A stretch of 36,470 nucleotides of DNA from Pseudomonadota bacterium (GCA_021841865.1 JAKCDM010000021.1:1-36470), one strand, 5' to 3'; shown: positions 8,213-16,060, numbered from the stretch's first letter. Notes: generated by a model from the letters alone, not told the origin. Numbers and translations are program-made.

Positions 8213-9481
8213 TCAGCTCAACGCGCCGCTGATTCCGCCGTACACGCCGAGCGCCGACGTGGCGATGACGACGCCCAGCACCACCCACAGGTACCAGCCG
8301 CGCAGCCGATGCTCGGGCGGCAGGGCCTTCAGCGCCAGCGCGACCAGGAAACCCAGCACCACCGGCAGCATCAGCGCATTCATGACCTCGACGCCCACGG
8401 CCAGCGCGACGAGGTCGGGGGCCACCGCGACGACCACCGCGCCGCCGATCACCCCGGCCGAGAACACCAGGTAGAACCACGGCGCCTCCAGCGGGTGCAG
8501 CTCGAGCGAATGCTTGTAGCCGGTGACTTCCCCGAAGCCCCAGGCGGCGGCCAGCGCGACGACGATCGCCGCGACCATCGCAGCCCCCAGCATGCCCAGC
8601 CCGAACACGGTGTGCCCGAGCGTCTCGCCGAGGAACGGCGTCACCGCCTGCGCCAGTTGCCCCACGGTATCGAGCGGCGGGCTCAGGTGCCCGGCCCACA
8701 GCGTGGCCGCGGCCACCACGAGCACTGCGGCCATCACCACCTGCGTGAGCAGGGCTCCCACCGCGGTATCCCAGCGAGCCGCGGTGTACTCGGACGGGCG
8801 CAGGCCCTTGTCGGCCACCGCGGACTGCTGGTAGAAGACCATCCACGGCATGATCACGGCGCCGATGTTGGCTGCCACGAGGTAGCGCATGCCGGAGTGC
8901 TTCAACGGGTTGGTGCCCAGCCCGGCCAGCAACTCGCCGCCGTGCACCGGAGCGCGCAGCGCGACCCAGATGAACACCAGCTCGAACAGGCCGAGCGCGA
9001 TGGCCACGCGTTCGACGCGGCGATAGCTGCCCGTCCAAACCACAAGCAACAGGAAACCCGCCGCCAGCGCCAGGCTCCAGGCGCGTGGCACGCCGAACAG
9101 CTCGCCCACGCCGGCGACCCCGGAGAACTCGGTCAGCAGCGCGCCGATCGTGGCCACCGCCAGTCCGGCCACCGACACCCAGGCCCAGAAGGTGCCGAAG
9201 CTCTCGCGGATGAGTTCGCCATGGCCCTTGCCGGTGAAGATGCCCAGGCGCACGGTGAGTTCCTGCACGACGAACAGGATCGGCACCAGCGCGAGTTGCA
9301 GGCCGAGCAGCCCGTAGCCCCACTGCGCGCCGCTTTGCGCCGCGGTGAGAATGCTGCCGACATCAGTGTCGGCCAGCATGACCACCAGGCCCGGACCCAG
9401 CACGGCAAAAAAAATACGCCATCTGGCTCGGGAAGAAAGCATTTGCGCTGACTGCGAGTCGGCGGGAGCGAAACCGGACAT
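8213..9481 (-). CDS. Nramp-family divalent metal transporter with atypical metal-site motifs
   Basis: 422 residues from the ATG at 9481, with about eleven hydrophobic helices of the inner membrane. The fold markers G-P-G-L-V-V-M-L-A-D-T-D and the helix-6 region N-I-G-A-V-I-M-P-W-M-V-F-Y-Q-Q-S-A place it in the Nramp/MntH superfamily. The canonical helix-1 DPGN is replaced by D-T-D-V-G-S (38-43) and the helix-6 M-P-H by M-P-W (211-213). So it may not be a Mn/Fe importer of MntH type; divergent Nramp branches include Mg transporters. A Fur-box-like site lies about 105 bases upstream. A T8 run (9407-9414) lies in its N-terminal coding part. Confidence 0.88.
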   Translation of the reverse strand: MSGFAPADSQSAQMLSSRARWRIFFAVLGPGLVVMLADTDVGSILTAAQSGAQWGYGLLGLQLALVPILFVVQELTVRLGIFTGKGHGELIRESFGTFWAWVSVAGLAVATIGALLTEFSGVAGVGELFGVPRAWSLALAAGFLLLVVWTGSYRRVERVAIALGLFELVFIWVALRAPVHGGELLAGLGTNPLKHSGMRYLVAANIGAVIMPWMVFYQQSAVADKGLRPSEYTAARWDTAVGALLTQVVMAAVLVVAAATLWAGHLSPPLDTVGQLAQAVTPFLGETLGHTVFGLGMLGAAMVAAIVVALAAAWGFGEVTGYKHSLELHPLEAPWFYLVFSAGVIGGAVVVAVAPDLVALAVGVEVMNALMLPVVLGFLVALALKALPPEHRLRGWYLWVVLGVVIATSALGVYGGISGALS

Positions 9482-9585
9482 GGATCGAGGTGCTGGGGTC
9501 GGATGCGGCACGGCGCTGGCGTGCGCTTGCGCGCTGGAAGCCTCGCCCGCTCGCCTGGTGCGCGAAAACGAGAAGCCGCGGCACG

Positions 9586-9604
9586 GCAAATGATAATCGT
9601 TCTG
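9586..9604. promoter_or_regulatory. Fur-box-like site upstream of the Nramp gene
   Basis: By hand alignment this 19-base stretch matches 14 of 19 positions of the E. coli Fur consensus, with an uninterrupted ATGATAATC core (9590-9598). It lies in the spacer between the Nramp gene (minus) and the PCMT gene (plus), 105 bases from the Nramp start. AT-rich matches are rare in DNA of this composition. An iron- or manganese-sensing repressor would suit a metal transporter. Confidence 0.55.
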
Positions 9605-9624
9605 GATAGCGAGTGGCGGGCTGC

Positions 9625-9650
9625 GCCACGTCACTCGCCGGCGACGTGGC
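9625..9650. promoter_or_regulatory. 8-bp inverted repeat with 10-bp spacer, operator-like
   Basis: GCCACGTC (9625-9632) is the exact reverse complement of GACGTGGC (9643-9650). It sits just upstream of the presumed -35 region of the PCMT promoter, in the spacer divergent to the Nramp gene. The size and spacing suit a dimeric repressor or activator, though an RNA hairpin is also possible. Confidence 0.45.
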
Positions 9651-9674
9651 TTCCGGGACGGACGCTGGCTTGGA

Positions 9675-9680
9675 TAAAAT
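9675..9680 (+). promoter_or_regulatory. Possible -10 element (TAAAAT) for the PCMT gene
   Basis: TAAAAT occurs 32 bases before the methyltransferase start in an otherwise GC-rich spacer. The -35 region 17-18 bases upstream (TTCCGG) is poor, so an activator may be needed. Confidence 0.35.
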
Positions 9681-9712
9681 CAGTTCTTTCCCGAACCAGC
9701 CGAGTGCATCCG

Positions 9713-10363
9713 ATGGATTTCGAACAAGCCCGTTTCAACATGATCGAACAGCAGATCCGCCCCTGGGATGTGCTGGATCAAGATGTGCTGAACCTGCTGG
9801 GCGCGGTCAAGCGCGAGGACTTCGTGCCGCAGGCCTACCGCTCGATGGCCTTCACCGACATGGAGATCCCGCTGCCTTGCGGCGAGAGCATGCTGGCGCC
9901 CAAGGTCGAGGCCCGGCTGCTGCAGGAGCTGGGCGTGCGCAAGCACGAGTGGGTGCTCGAGATCGGCACCGGCAGCGGATTCATGGCCGCACTGCTGGGG
10001 CACTGCGCGGCCCACGTGCTCAGCCTCGAGATGCACCCCGAGCTGGCCGAGACGGCCCAGCTGCATCTGCGCCAGGCCGGCGTGATGAACACCACGGTTC
10101 GCTGCATGGATGCGTCGAAGGAACTGCCCCCGGGCGAGTTCGACGTCATCGTGCTTTCGGGTTCGGTGGCGCAGATCCCGCCGGCGCTGGTCGATCGCCT
10201 CAAGCCGGGCGGCCGGCTGTGCGCCGTGGTCGGTGACGCGCCGATGATGCGCGCCCAGCTGCTGACCAGCACCGGCGAGCGCCAGTCGCGCGTGGTCGAC
10301 CTGTTCGACACCGTCGCGCCGCGCCTGCACGGCTTCGCCGAGACCCCGCGTTTCCGCTTTTGA
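9713..10363 (+). CDS. Protein-L-isoaspartate O-methyltransferase (PCMT) family protein
   Basis: 216 residues from the ATG at 9713. The opening M-D-F-E-Q-A-R-F-N-M-I-E-Q-Q-I-R-P-W is characteristic of the PCMT-like protein found in this position in Betaproteobacteria. The SAM-binding motif I is V-L-E-I-G-T-G-S-G-F (81-90), with S-L-E-M-H at the next strand and L-K-P-G-G-R-L near 162-168. True PCMTs methylate isoaspartyl residues for protein repair. This variant may act on another substrate, since the conserved N-terminal half differs. It is cotranscribed with the rhodanese gene, 73 bases downstream, across a very strong hairpin. Confidence 0.88.
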   Translation: MDFEQARFNMIEQQIRPWDVLDQDVLNLLGAVKREDFVPQAYRSMAFTDMEIPLPCGESMLAPKVEARLLQELGVRKHEWVLEIGTGSGFMAALLGHCAAHVLSLEMHPELAETAQLHLRQAGVMNTTVRCMDASKELPPGEFDVIVLSGSVAQIPPALVDRLKPGGRLCAVVGDAPMMRAQLLTSTGERQSRVVDLFDTVAPRLHGFAETPRFRF

Positions 10364-10370
10364 GGTGGAC

Positions 10371-10400
10371 CGGGCGCGGGCCCCCGGGGCCCGGCGCCCG
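10371..10400 (+). repeat. Very strong GC hairpin between PCMT and rhodanese genes
   Basis: CGGGCG (10371-10376) pairs with CGCCCG (10395-10400). Inside it CGGGCCCC (10377-10384) pairs with GGGGCCCG (10386-10393), with one bulged G at 10394. No T-tract follows, so it looks more like an intercistronic processing or stability element than an intrinsic terminator. Confidence 0.8.
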
Positions 10401-10436
10401 CCGCTGCCGAGCGCCTTTCCCAAGCCAGGACCTGCC

Positions 10437-10784
10437 ATGACGATTGCGCAATTCACTGTCGGCGAACTCCGCGACATGCTCGACAACAACCCGCTGGAGC
10501 TCGACGCCTGGCAGGTGGTCGACGTGCGTGAGCCGTGGGAGCTCGAGCGCGCCAGCATCCGCCACGAGCGCTTTTGCTGCACCGCCATCCCGATGGCCAC
10601 GATCCCGTTGCGCCAGTCCGAGTTGCAGCGCGACAAGAAGCTGCTGATCATGTGCCGCACCGGCGGGCGCAGCACGCAGGTGGCCAATTTCCTCGTGCAG
10701 AACGGATTCGAGCAGGTGTACAACCTGCAAGGCGGAATCACCGCCTGGTCGCGCGAGATCGACCCTTCGGTGCCGACCTACTGA
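10437..10784 (+). CDS. Rhodanese-like sulfurtransferase domain protein
   Basis: 115 residues, a single rhodanese domain. Seen are V-V-D-V-R-E-P-W-E (27-35) and the active-site loop C-R-T-G-G-R-S with catalytic Cys73, then V-Y-N-L-Q-G-G-I-T-A-W near the end. A Cys-Cys pair lies at 47-48. Such small cytoplasmic proteins carry sulfane sulfur as a Cys persulfide or serve as sulfur donors. It follows the PCMT-like gene. Its last seven bases overlap tail-to-tail with waaA on the other strand. In many Burkholderiales a tolC-like gene follows here; it is absent. Confidence 0.93.
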   Translation: MTIAQFTVGELRDMLDNNPLELDAWQVVDVREPWELERASIRHERFCCTAIPMATIPLRQSELQRDKKLLIMCRTGGRSTQVANFLVQNGFEQVYNLQGGITAWSREIDPSVPTY

Positions 10785-12106
10785 TCGCGCTGCGCCGCTG
10801 CCGGGGCGGCGCGCAGGCGCTGCGCGATCCAGTGCGCCTGGGCCTGCGCCGCGCCGCGATGGCTCGAGCTGAACGCGCGCGCCGCGGCGCGCGCGCGACC
10901 CAGCGCGGTGTCGTCGTCCAGCCACTGCAGCAATGCGCTCCAGACCTGGCCCGCGTCGTCGGCGCGCCTGGCCGCGCCGGCCTGCTGCGCCTGCTCCACG
11001 GCCTGCGCGAAATTGAACACATGCGGCCCCATCACCACGGGGCAGCCTTCGGCGCAGGCCTCGATCAGGTTCTGCCCCCCCAGCGGCAGCAGGCTGCCGC
11101 CGACGAAAGCCGCGTCGGCCATCGCGTAATACGCGGGCATCTCGCCGAAGCTGTCGCCGATCCACACGTCCACCGATGCGTCGGGCGCGGCCTGGCTGCG
11201 CAGGCCGTGGCGCAGGCCGCGCTGCTCGAGCATCTGGCGCAGCATCGGCACGCGATCCTGGTGCCGGGGCACGATCACCAGCAGCACGCGCGCGAGCAGC
11301 CCGTCGGGCAGCGCATCGAGCAGCAACTGCTCCTCCGACGCACCGCGGTCGCCGCGTGTCGACGCCAGCACCAGCACGCGTCGGCGCGCCGCGTCGCGCC
11401 AGCCCCGGCCCAGCGCGCGCAGCGCGGCGTCGCCCCGGCGGTCGAACTTGAGATTGCCCGCCACCACCACGTCGCGCACGCCGAGCTCGCGCAGGCGCGA
11501 GGCGTCGCCCCCGGTCTGCGCGGCGGCTCCGGCCAGCGCGCCGCAGGTCGCTTCGGCCAGCGCCGGCCAGCGTGCCCAGCGCGCCGCGCTGCGCGCCGAC
11601 AGCCGCGCATTGGCCAGCAGCAGCGGCACCTCCTGCCCGGCGCAGGCGCGCGCCAGGTTGGGCCATAGTTCGGTTTCCATCAGCACGCCCAGGCGCGGCC
11701 GGAAGTGCCGCAGGAAGCGCTGCACCGCCCACGGAAGGTCGTAGGGAAGCCAGGCCTGCTGGTCGCCTTGCTGCAGCAGTTCGGCGCCGGCGGCCCGGCC
11801 CGTGGGCGTGGTATGCGTGAGCAGCAGGCGCAGCTCCGGCACCAGCCGGCGCAAGGCCTCGATCAGCGGGGCCGCGGCGCGCGTCTCGCCCAGCGACACC
11901 GCGTGCAGCCACAGCAGCGGGCCCTCGCCCTGCGCCGCGGGCCGCGCGTAGACGCCGAAGCGCTCGCCCAGGAAAGCGCGATACGCGCCGTCGCGTCGCG
12001 AACGCCACAGCAGGCGCAGCACGGCCAGTGGCGCCAGCAGCCACCATGCCACGGTGTAGGCACGCAGCGCCCGCGCGCGTGCCGAAGGGGCTGCGCGCGG
12101 CTTCAC
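10778..12106 (-). CDS. waaA: 3-deoxy-D-manno-octulosonic acid (Kdo) transferase
   Basis: 442 residues from a GTG at 12106 that overlaps the waaC stop by four bases (GTGA). It adds Kdo to lipid IVA at the inner membrane, starting the LPS core. An N-terminal membrane anchor (about 17-34) is followed by L-G-E-R-F-G and the acceptor-binding L-H-A-V-S-L-G-E-T (catalytic Glu74). The M-E-T-E-L-W-P-N motif is near the middle, and G-G-S-L-L-P-L-G-G-Q-N-L-I-E-A with G-P-H-V-F-N-F lies in the C-terminal GT-B half. The frame stays open upstream but only as read-through in waaC. Confidence 0.96.
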   Translation of the reverse strand: MKPRAAPSARARALRAYTVAWWLLAPLAVLRLLWRSRRDGAYRAFLGERFGVYARPAAQGEGPLLWLHAVSLGETRAAAPLIEALRRLVPELRLLLTHTTPTGRAAGAELLQQGDQQAWLPYDLPWAVQRFLRHFRPRLGVLMETELWPNLARACAGQEVPLLLANARLSARSAARWARWPALAEATCGALAGAAAQTGGDASRLRELGVRDVVVAGNLKFDRRGDAALRALGRGWRDAARRRVLVLASTRGDRGASEEQLLLDALPDGLLARVLLVIVPRHQDRVPMLRQMLEQRGLRHGLRSQAAPDASVDVWIGDSFGEMPAYYAMADAAFVGGSLLPLGGQNLIEACAEGCPVVMGPHVFNFAQAVEQAQQAGAARRADDAGQVWSALLQWLDDDTALGRARAAARAFSSSHRGAAQAQAHWIAQRLRAAPAAAQRDQ

Positions 12107-13137
12107 GCCGGGCCCCGCGCGGCGTCGGCCGCCAGCAGGTCCAGCGACGCCTGCAGCACCTGCTCGACACCCGGAGGCTGCCCGACATCGCCGAGGTTGC
12201 GATGCGGCGAGCGTGACTGGATCCCCACCTGCGCCGGCGAGGTCGCGGTGTAGATGCCCACCACCGGGCGATCCACCGCGGCGGCCAGGAAACTCAGCCC
12301 GGTGTCGACCCCGACCACCAGCGCGGCGGCGGCGAACACCTGCATCCACTCGCCCAGGCCCAGCAGGCGCGGCGCGACCCGCACCGCGGGCGCCTGCGGG
12401 GGCTGCGCGACGACCAGGATGCCGGCCGCGATGCGCTCGGCCCGCGCCCGCTCGGGCTCGCTGCCCCATGCCAGCACCAGCGCCAGCCCGCGCGCGCGCA
12501 GCTGCTGCCCGAGCTTGATCCAGTGCGCCTCCGGCCACAGCTTCTCGTCACGCGCGGTCGCCGACAACAGCACCGCGAAAGGCCCCTGCCCTTCCAGCCA
12601 CTCGGGGCGCCGGGCCTGCGGGCGCAGCCCGTACACCGGCTCGCCCTCGGGCTGGTACCCCAGCGCCCACGCGCACAGGTTGCGGTAGCGCCGCACCGCG
12701 GCCAGGGTGTCGAAGGCCGGCGCGCGCATGCGCCGGTCATACAGCCAGGCCGCCGCGGGCTCGCGGCACGCGCGCCCCTTCCAGCCGAAGCGGGTTCCGC
12801 TCGCCAGTCGCGCCAGCACTGCGCTCTTGCACAGCCCCTGCAGGTCGATCACGGCGTCGAAGGGCCGTGCCGCGAGCTCGGCGCGAAGCTGCCTCCACTG
12901 GTGCCGCGTGCGGGCCGCCAGCGGGTGGCGCCACCAGGCGCGCCAGGGCACCGGCAGCACCCGGCCGACCCCGGGATGCGCGCGCACCAGGTCCGCGTAT
13001 CCGGGCTCGAGCAGCCATTCGATATCCGCGCCCGGATAGCGCTCGAGGATGTCGTGCACGACCGGCAAGGCCTGCACGATGTCTCCCATCGAGCTGGTCT
13101 TGACCAGCAGCACCCGCAGCGGGCCGCCTGGCGGCAT
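12103..13137 (-). CDS. waaC: Lipopolysaccharide heptosyltransferase I
   Basis: 344 residues, GT9 family. The N terminus R-V-L-L-V-K-T-S-S-M-G-D-I-V-Q-A-L-P is the acceptor-side signature of WaaC. D-L-Q-G-L-C-K-S-A follows near 100-108. In the C-terminal GT-B domain the donor-binding region is seen as G-V-D-T-G-L-S-F-L-A-A-A with P-V-V-G-I-Y-T-A-T. It attaches the first L-glycero-D-manno-heptose to Kdo2-lipid A in the cytoplasm. The gene starts 12 bp after the phosphohexomutase stop and overlaps waaA, forming an operon for inner-core LPS. Confidence 0.95.
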   Translation of the reverse strand: MPPGGPLRVLLVKTSSMGDIVQALPVVHDILERYPGADIEWLLEPGYADLVRAHPGVGRVLPVPWRAWWRHPLAARTRHQWRQLRAELAARPFDAVIDLQGLCKSAVLARLASGTRFGWKGRACREPAAAWLYDRRMRAPAFDTLAAVRRYRNLCAWALGYQPEGEPVYGLRPQARRPEWLEGQGPFAVLLSATARDEKLWPEAHWIKLGQQLRARGLALVLAWGSEPERARAERIAAGILVVAQPPQAPAVRVAPRLLGLGEWMQVFAAAALVVGVDTGLSFLAAAVDRPVVGIYTATSPAQVGIQSRSPHRNLGDVGQPPGVEQVLQASLDLLAADAARGPA

Positions 13138-13149
13138 GGACCCGTCGCC

Positions 13150-14526
13150 TCAGAACGGCAGTTGCAGGCCGGGCTGCAACTGCAGCAGCGCCTGTCGGAA
13201 CTCCTGCTGGATGCGCGCCAGCGCCTGTTCGTCGCGGGCCTCGAATCGCAGCACCACGCACGGCGTGGTGTTCGACGGACGTGCCAGCCCGAATCCGTCG
13301 TCGTACTCGGCACGCACCCCGTCGATGGTGTGCAGGTGGCGGGCCGTCGGGAAACGCGCCTCGCGCTGCAGGCGCTCGCACAGCGCGAACTGTTCCTGCG
13401 GCTGCGTGGGGATCTTGAGCTCGGGGGTCGACACGGCATCGGGCAGGCCCAGCAGCTCGGCCTGCGGGTCGCTGGCGCGCGACAGCAGCTCCAGCAGGCG
13501 CGCCGCGCCGTACTGCGCGTCATCGAAGCCGAACCAGCGGTCCTTGAAGAAGATGTGCCCGCTCATCTCGCCGGCCAGCGGCGCGCCGACCTGCTTCATG
13601 CGCGCCTTGATCAGCGAATGCCCGGTACGCCACATCATCGGCTCGCCGCCGTGGCGCCGCACCCAGGGGTCGAGGTTGGCGGTGCACTTGACGTCGAAGA
13701 TGATCGGCGCGCCGGGATGGCGCGTGAGCACGTCGGCCGCGTAGAGCATCAACTGGCGGTCGGGCCAGATCACCTGGCCGTTCTTGGTCACCACGCCGAG
13801 GCGGTCGCCGTCGCCGTCGAAGGCCAGGCCGATCTCGGCATCGCCGTCGCGAAGCACGCGCTGCAGGTCTTCCAGGTTGTGCGGATCGGCCGGATCGGGG
13901 TGATGGTTGGGGAAGCTGCCGTCGACCTCGCAGAACAGCTCGGTGACCTGGCATCCCAGGCGCCGCAGCAACTCGGGGGCGAAGGCACCGGCGACGCCGT
14001 TGCCGCAATCGACGGCCACGCGCATCGGACGCGCCAGTCGCACGTCGGACACGATGCGCTGCAGGTACGGCTCGACGATGCTGGCCTGGCGCAGCGCACC
14101 GCTGCCGCTGGCGTAGGCCTCGGACACCGTGAGATCGCGCAGCGCGAGGATGTCGTCGCCGTGCAGCGCATCGCCGCCCAGCACCATCTTGAGCCCGTTG
14201 TACTCCGGAGGGTTGTGGCTTCCGGTGATCTGGATGCCGTTCGTCGCGTCGCCGGTGGCGCAGGCGAAATACAGCATCGGCGTGGCATTCATGCCCAGGT
14301 CGATCACGTCCAGCCCGCCGGCGCGCAGGCCGGCGCTCAACGCTGCCGAAAGCCGAGGCCCCGAGTCGCGGCCGTCGCGGCTGATGTAGACGGCCCGCTG
14401 GCCGCGCGCACGCGCCAGCGTCGCGTACGCGCGCCCGATGTGCTCGCAGGCTTGCGGGGTGAGAGAGGCGTCGACGATGCCGCGAATGTCGTAGGCCTTG
14501 AACAGCGAGGGGTCGAGTTGCGCCAT
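13150..14526 (-). CDS. Phosphomannomutase/phosphoglucomutase (AlgC-type phosphohexomutase)
   Basis: 458 residues from the ATG at 14526. The four-domain alpha-D-phosphohexomutase fold is evident. The phosphoserine loop is T-G-S-H-N-P-P-E-Y-N-G (S103), the metal loop D-G-D-G-D-R (237-242), the sugar-specificity loop G-E-M-S-G-H (319-324), and the C-terminal phosphate-binding segment R-P-S-N-T-T-P. It interconverts hexose 6- and 1-phosphates of mannose and glucose, feeding LPS and polysaccharide synthesis. It heads the minus-strand operon with waaC and waaA, which fits an LPS role. Confidence 0.93.
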   Translation of the reverse strand: MAQLDPSLFKAYDIRGIVDASLTPQACEHIGRAYATLARARGQRAVYISRDGRDSGPRLSAALSAGLRAGGLDVIDLGMNATPMLYFACATGDATNGIQITGSHNPPEYNGLKMVLGGDALHGDDILALRDLTVSEAYASGSGALRQASIVEPYLQRIVSDVRLARPMRVAVDCGNGVAGAFAPELLRRLGCQVTELFCEVDGSFPNHHPDPADPHNLEDLQRVLRDGDAEIGLAFDGDGDRLGVVTKNGQVIWPDRQLMLYAADVLTRHPGAPIIFDVKCTANLDPWVRRHGGEPMMWRTGHSLIKARMKQVGAPLAGEMSGHIFFKDRWFGFDDAQYGAARLLELLSRASDPQAELLGLPDAVSTPELKIPTQPQEQFALCERLQREARFPTARHLHTIDGVRAEYDDGFGLARPSNTTPCVVLRFEARDEQALARIQQEFRQALLQLQPGLQLPF

Positions 14527-14544
14527 GGGATACGTGGGTTTAAC

Positions 14545-14574
14545 GGACCGCTCGGCACGGCGCCGCCGCGGTCC
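14545..14574. repeat. Inverted repeat in the phosphohexomutase/apaH divergent spacer
   Basis: GGACCGC (14545-14551) pairs with GCGGTCC (14568-14574), and an inner CGGC/GCCG (14553-14556 and 14562-14565) extends the stem. It occupies much of the 81-bp spacer between the two divergent starts, so it may be an operator or a leader hairpin. Confidence 0.5.
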
Positions 14575-14607
14575 AGGCAAAATGCCATTTTCTCACGTCA
14601 ACCCGTC

Positions 14608-15456
14608 ATGGCCACGTATCTGATCGGCGACCTGCAAGGCTGCGACCGCGCGTTCGAGCGCCTGCTCGATCGAATCGCCTTCGATGCCGCCAGCGACCGC
14701 CTGGTCGTGCTGGGCGACGCGGTCAACCGCGGCCCCGGCTCGGCCGCCTGCCTGCGGCTGCTGATGCGCCTGGGCCCGGCGGCGCAATGCCTGCTGGGCA
14801 ACCACGACCTGCATCTGCTGGCGGTATCCGAAGGCGTGCGCCGGGCGCACCGCAGCGACACGTTGCAGGACATTCTCGAAGCCCCCGACCGCGACGAGCT
14901 GCTCGACTGGGTGCGCCGACGCCCGCTGGCACTGCTGGAACAGGGCTGGCTGCTGGTGCACGCCGGAGTGATGCCGTCGTGGAGCGTGGCGCAGGCCCTG
15001 GAGCTGGCGTCCGAGGTGCAGCAGCACCTGCGTGGCGACGCGCTGCGCGAGTTCCTGTCGGACCTGTTCGGCAACGAGCCGGCGGCATGGTCGCCGCAGC
15101 TGCGCGGGCCCGAGCGCTGGCGCGTCACGGTCAATGCGCTGACCCGCATGCGCTATGTCGACACCCGCGACATGAGCATCGACTTCCACTGCAAGCAGGC
15201 CCCCGCGAGCGCGCCGGCGGGGCTGCTTCCGTGGTTCGCGGTGCCCGGTCGCGCCAGCCGCGACACCCCCATCGCATTCGGCCACTGGTCGTCGCTGGGC
15301 CTGTCGTGGAGCCACGATGCGCTGTGCCTGGACAGCGGTTGCCTGTGGGGCGGCAGCCTGAGCTGCGTGCGCCTGCCTGGCGCCGCGAAACCGTGGCTGG
15401 ATGTCGTGCAGGTGTCGTGCCCGCGCGACCGCAAGCCCGCTGCCGAGCGCGCCTGA
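14608..15456 (+). CDS. apaH: Symmetrical bis(5'-nucleosyl)-tetraphosphatase
   Basis: 282 residues, metallophosphoesterase fold. Metal-ligand motifs are G-D-L-Q-G-C (7-12), G-D-A-V-N-R-G-P (36-43), G-N-H-D (64-67) and V-H-A-G-V near 120. F-G-H-W-S-S-L-G near the end is the ApaH signature. It splits Ap4A and related dinucleotides into two nucleoside diphosphates in the cytoplasm, limiting stress alarmones. It stands alone, divergent from the phosphohexomutase operon; a separate strong promoter for rpmB lies just after it. Confidence 0.95.
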   Translation: MATYLIGDLQGCDRAFERLLDRIAFDAASDRLVVLGDAVNRGPGSAACLRLLMRLGPAAQCLLGNHDLHLLAVSEGVRRAHRSDTLQDILEAPDRDELLDWVRRRPLALLEQGWLLVHAGVMPSWSVAQALELASEVQQHLRGDALREFLSDLFGNEPAAWSPQLRGPERWRVTVNALTRMRYVDTRDMSIDFHCKQAPASAPAGLLPWFAVPGRASRDTPIAFGHWSSLGLSWSHDALCLDSGCLWGGSLSCVRLPGAAKPWLDVVQVSCPRDRKPAAERA

Positions 15457-15500
15457 GCAGTCCGCGACGAGCCTCGTGCGCTCGCGTTGCGGCCGGGGTC

Positions 15501-15529
15501 TTGGGATGGCGCGCAAGGCTGTGTATAAT
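15501..15529 (+). promoter_or_regulatory. Sigma70 promoter for rpmB-rpmG
   Basis: TTGGGA (15501-15506), a 17-base spacer, then TATAAT (15524-15529) preceded by TGTG giving an extended -10. It is the clearest promoter in the window, 39 bases ahead of the rpmB start, as expected for ribosomal protein genes. Confidence 0.85.
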
Positions 15530-15567
15530 TTCGCTTTTTCGCCAACGCTTATCAAGTGGAGTGCTGT

Positions 15568-15801
15568 ATGGCACGCGTCTGTCAGGTTACCGGCAAAGCG
15601 CCGATGGTGGGCAACAACGTTTCCCACGCGAACAACAAGACCAAGCGTCGCTTCCTGCCCAACCTGCAATATCGCAGGATCTGGGTCGAGAGCGAGAATC
15701 GTTACGTGCGCCTGCGCATCTCGAATGCCGCTCTGCGCCTGATCGACAAGGTCGGCATCGACGCCGTCCTGTCCGATCTGCGTGCTCGCGGCGCAGTCTG
15801 A
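15568..15801 (+). CDS. rpmB: 50S ribosomal protein L28
   Basis: 77 residues, the usual length. The sequence starts [20 protein letters not shown] and has [11 protein letters not shown] in the middle, both conserved in proteobacterial L28. It lacks the four-Cys zinc form found elsewhere. The ATG at 15568 is preferred over an in-frame GTG 12 bases upstream; GTGGAG lies just ahead as ribosome site. It is cotranscribed with rpmG, 28 bp downstream. Confidence 0.98.
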   Translation: MARVCQVTGKAPMVGNNVSHANNKTKRRFLPNLQYRRIWVESENRYVRLRISNAALRLIDKVGIDAVLSDLRARGAV

Positions 15802-15829
15802 ACAGCATCAGCAACAGGAGTGACGCGCC

Positions 15830-15997
15830 ATGGCCAAGGGCGGACGTGAAAAGATCAAGCTGGAGTCGACCGCGGGTACCGGTCACTTCTACACCACGAC
15901 CAAGAACAAGCGCACCCAACCGGAGAAGATGGAAATCGCCAAATTCGATCCGGTCGCGCGCAAGCATGTCGTGTACAAGGAAACCAAGCTGAAGTGA
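15830..15997 (+). CDS. rpmG: 50S ribosomal protein L33
   Basis: 55 residues, starting [20 protein letters not shown] and ending K-E-T-K-L-K. This matches proteobacterial L33 of the zinc-independent (no CxxC) type. A ribosome site AGGAG lies at about 15816-15820. It forms the usual rpmB-rpmG pair, and a hairpin and a T-tract terminator follow. Confidence 0.97.
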   Translation: MAKGGREKIKLESTAGTGHFYTTTKNKRTQPEKMEIAKFDPVARKHVVYKETKLK

Positions 15998-16060
15998 AGC
16001 ATGCGCGACCGCGTCGTAGCGGTCGCGTGATTCAGCTGGCGCGCAAGCTCGCGCCCTGCA

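Noticed and set aside
12523..14607. Long plus-strand open frame ahead of apaH
   Set aside because: Antisense to waaC and the phosphohexomutase, which have full motifs. Composition is typical of a GC-rich shadow frame; only the part from 14608 is apaH.
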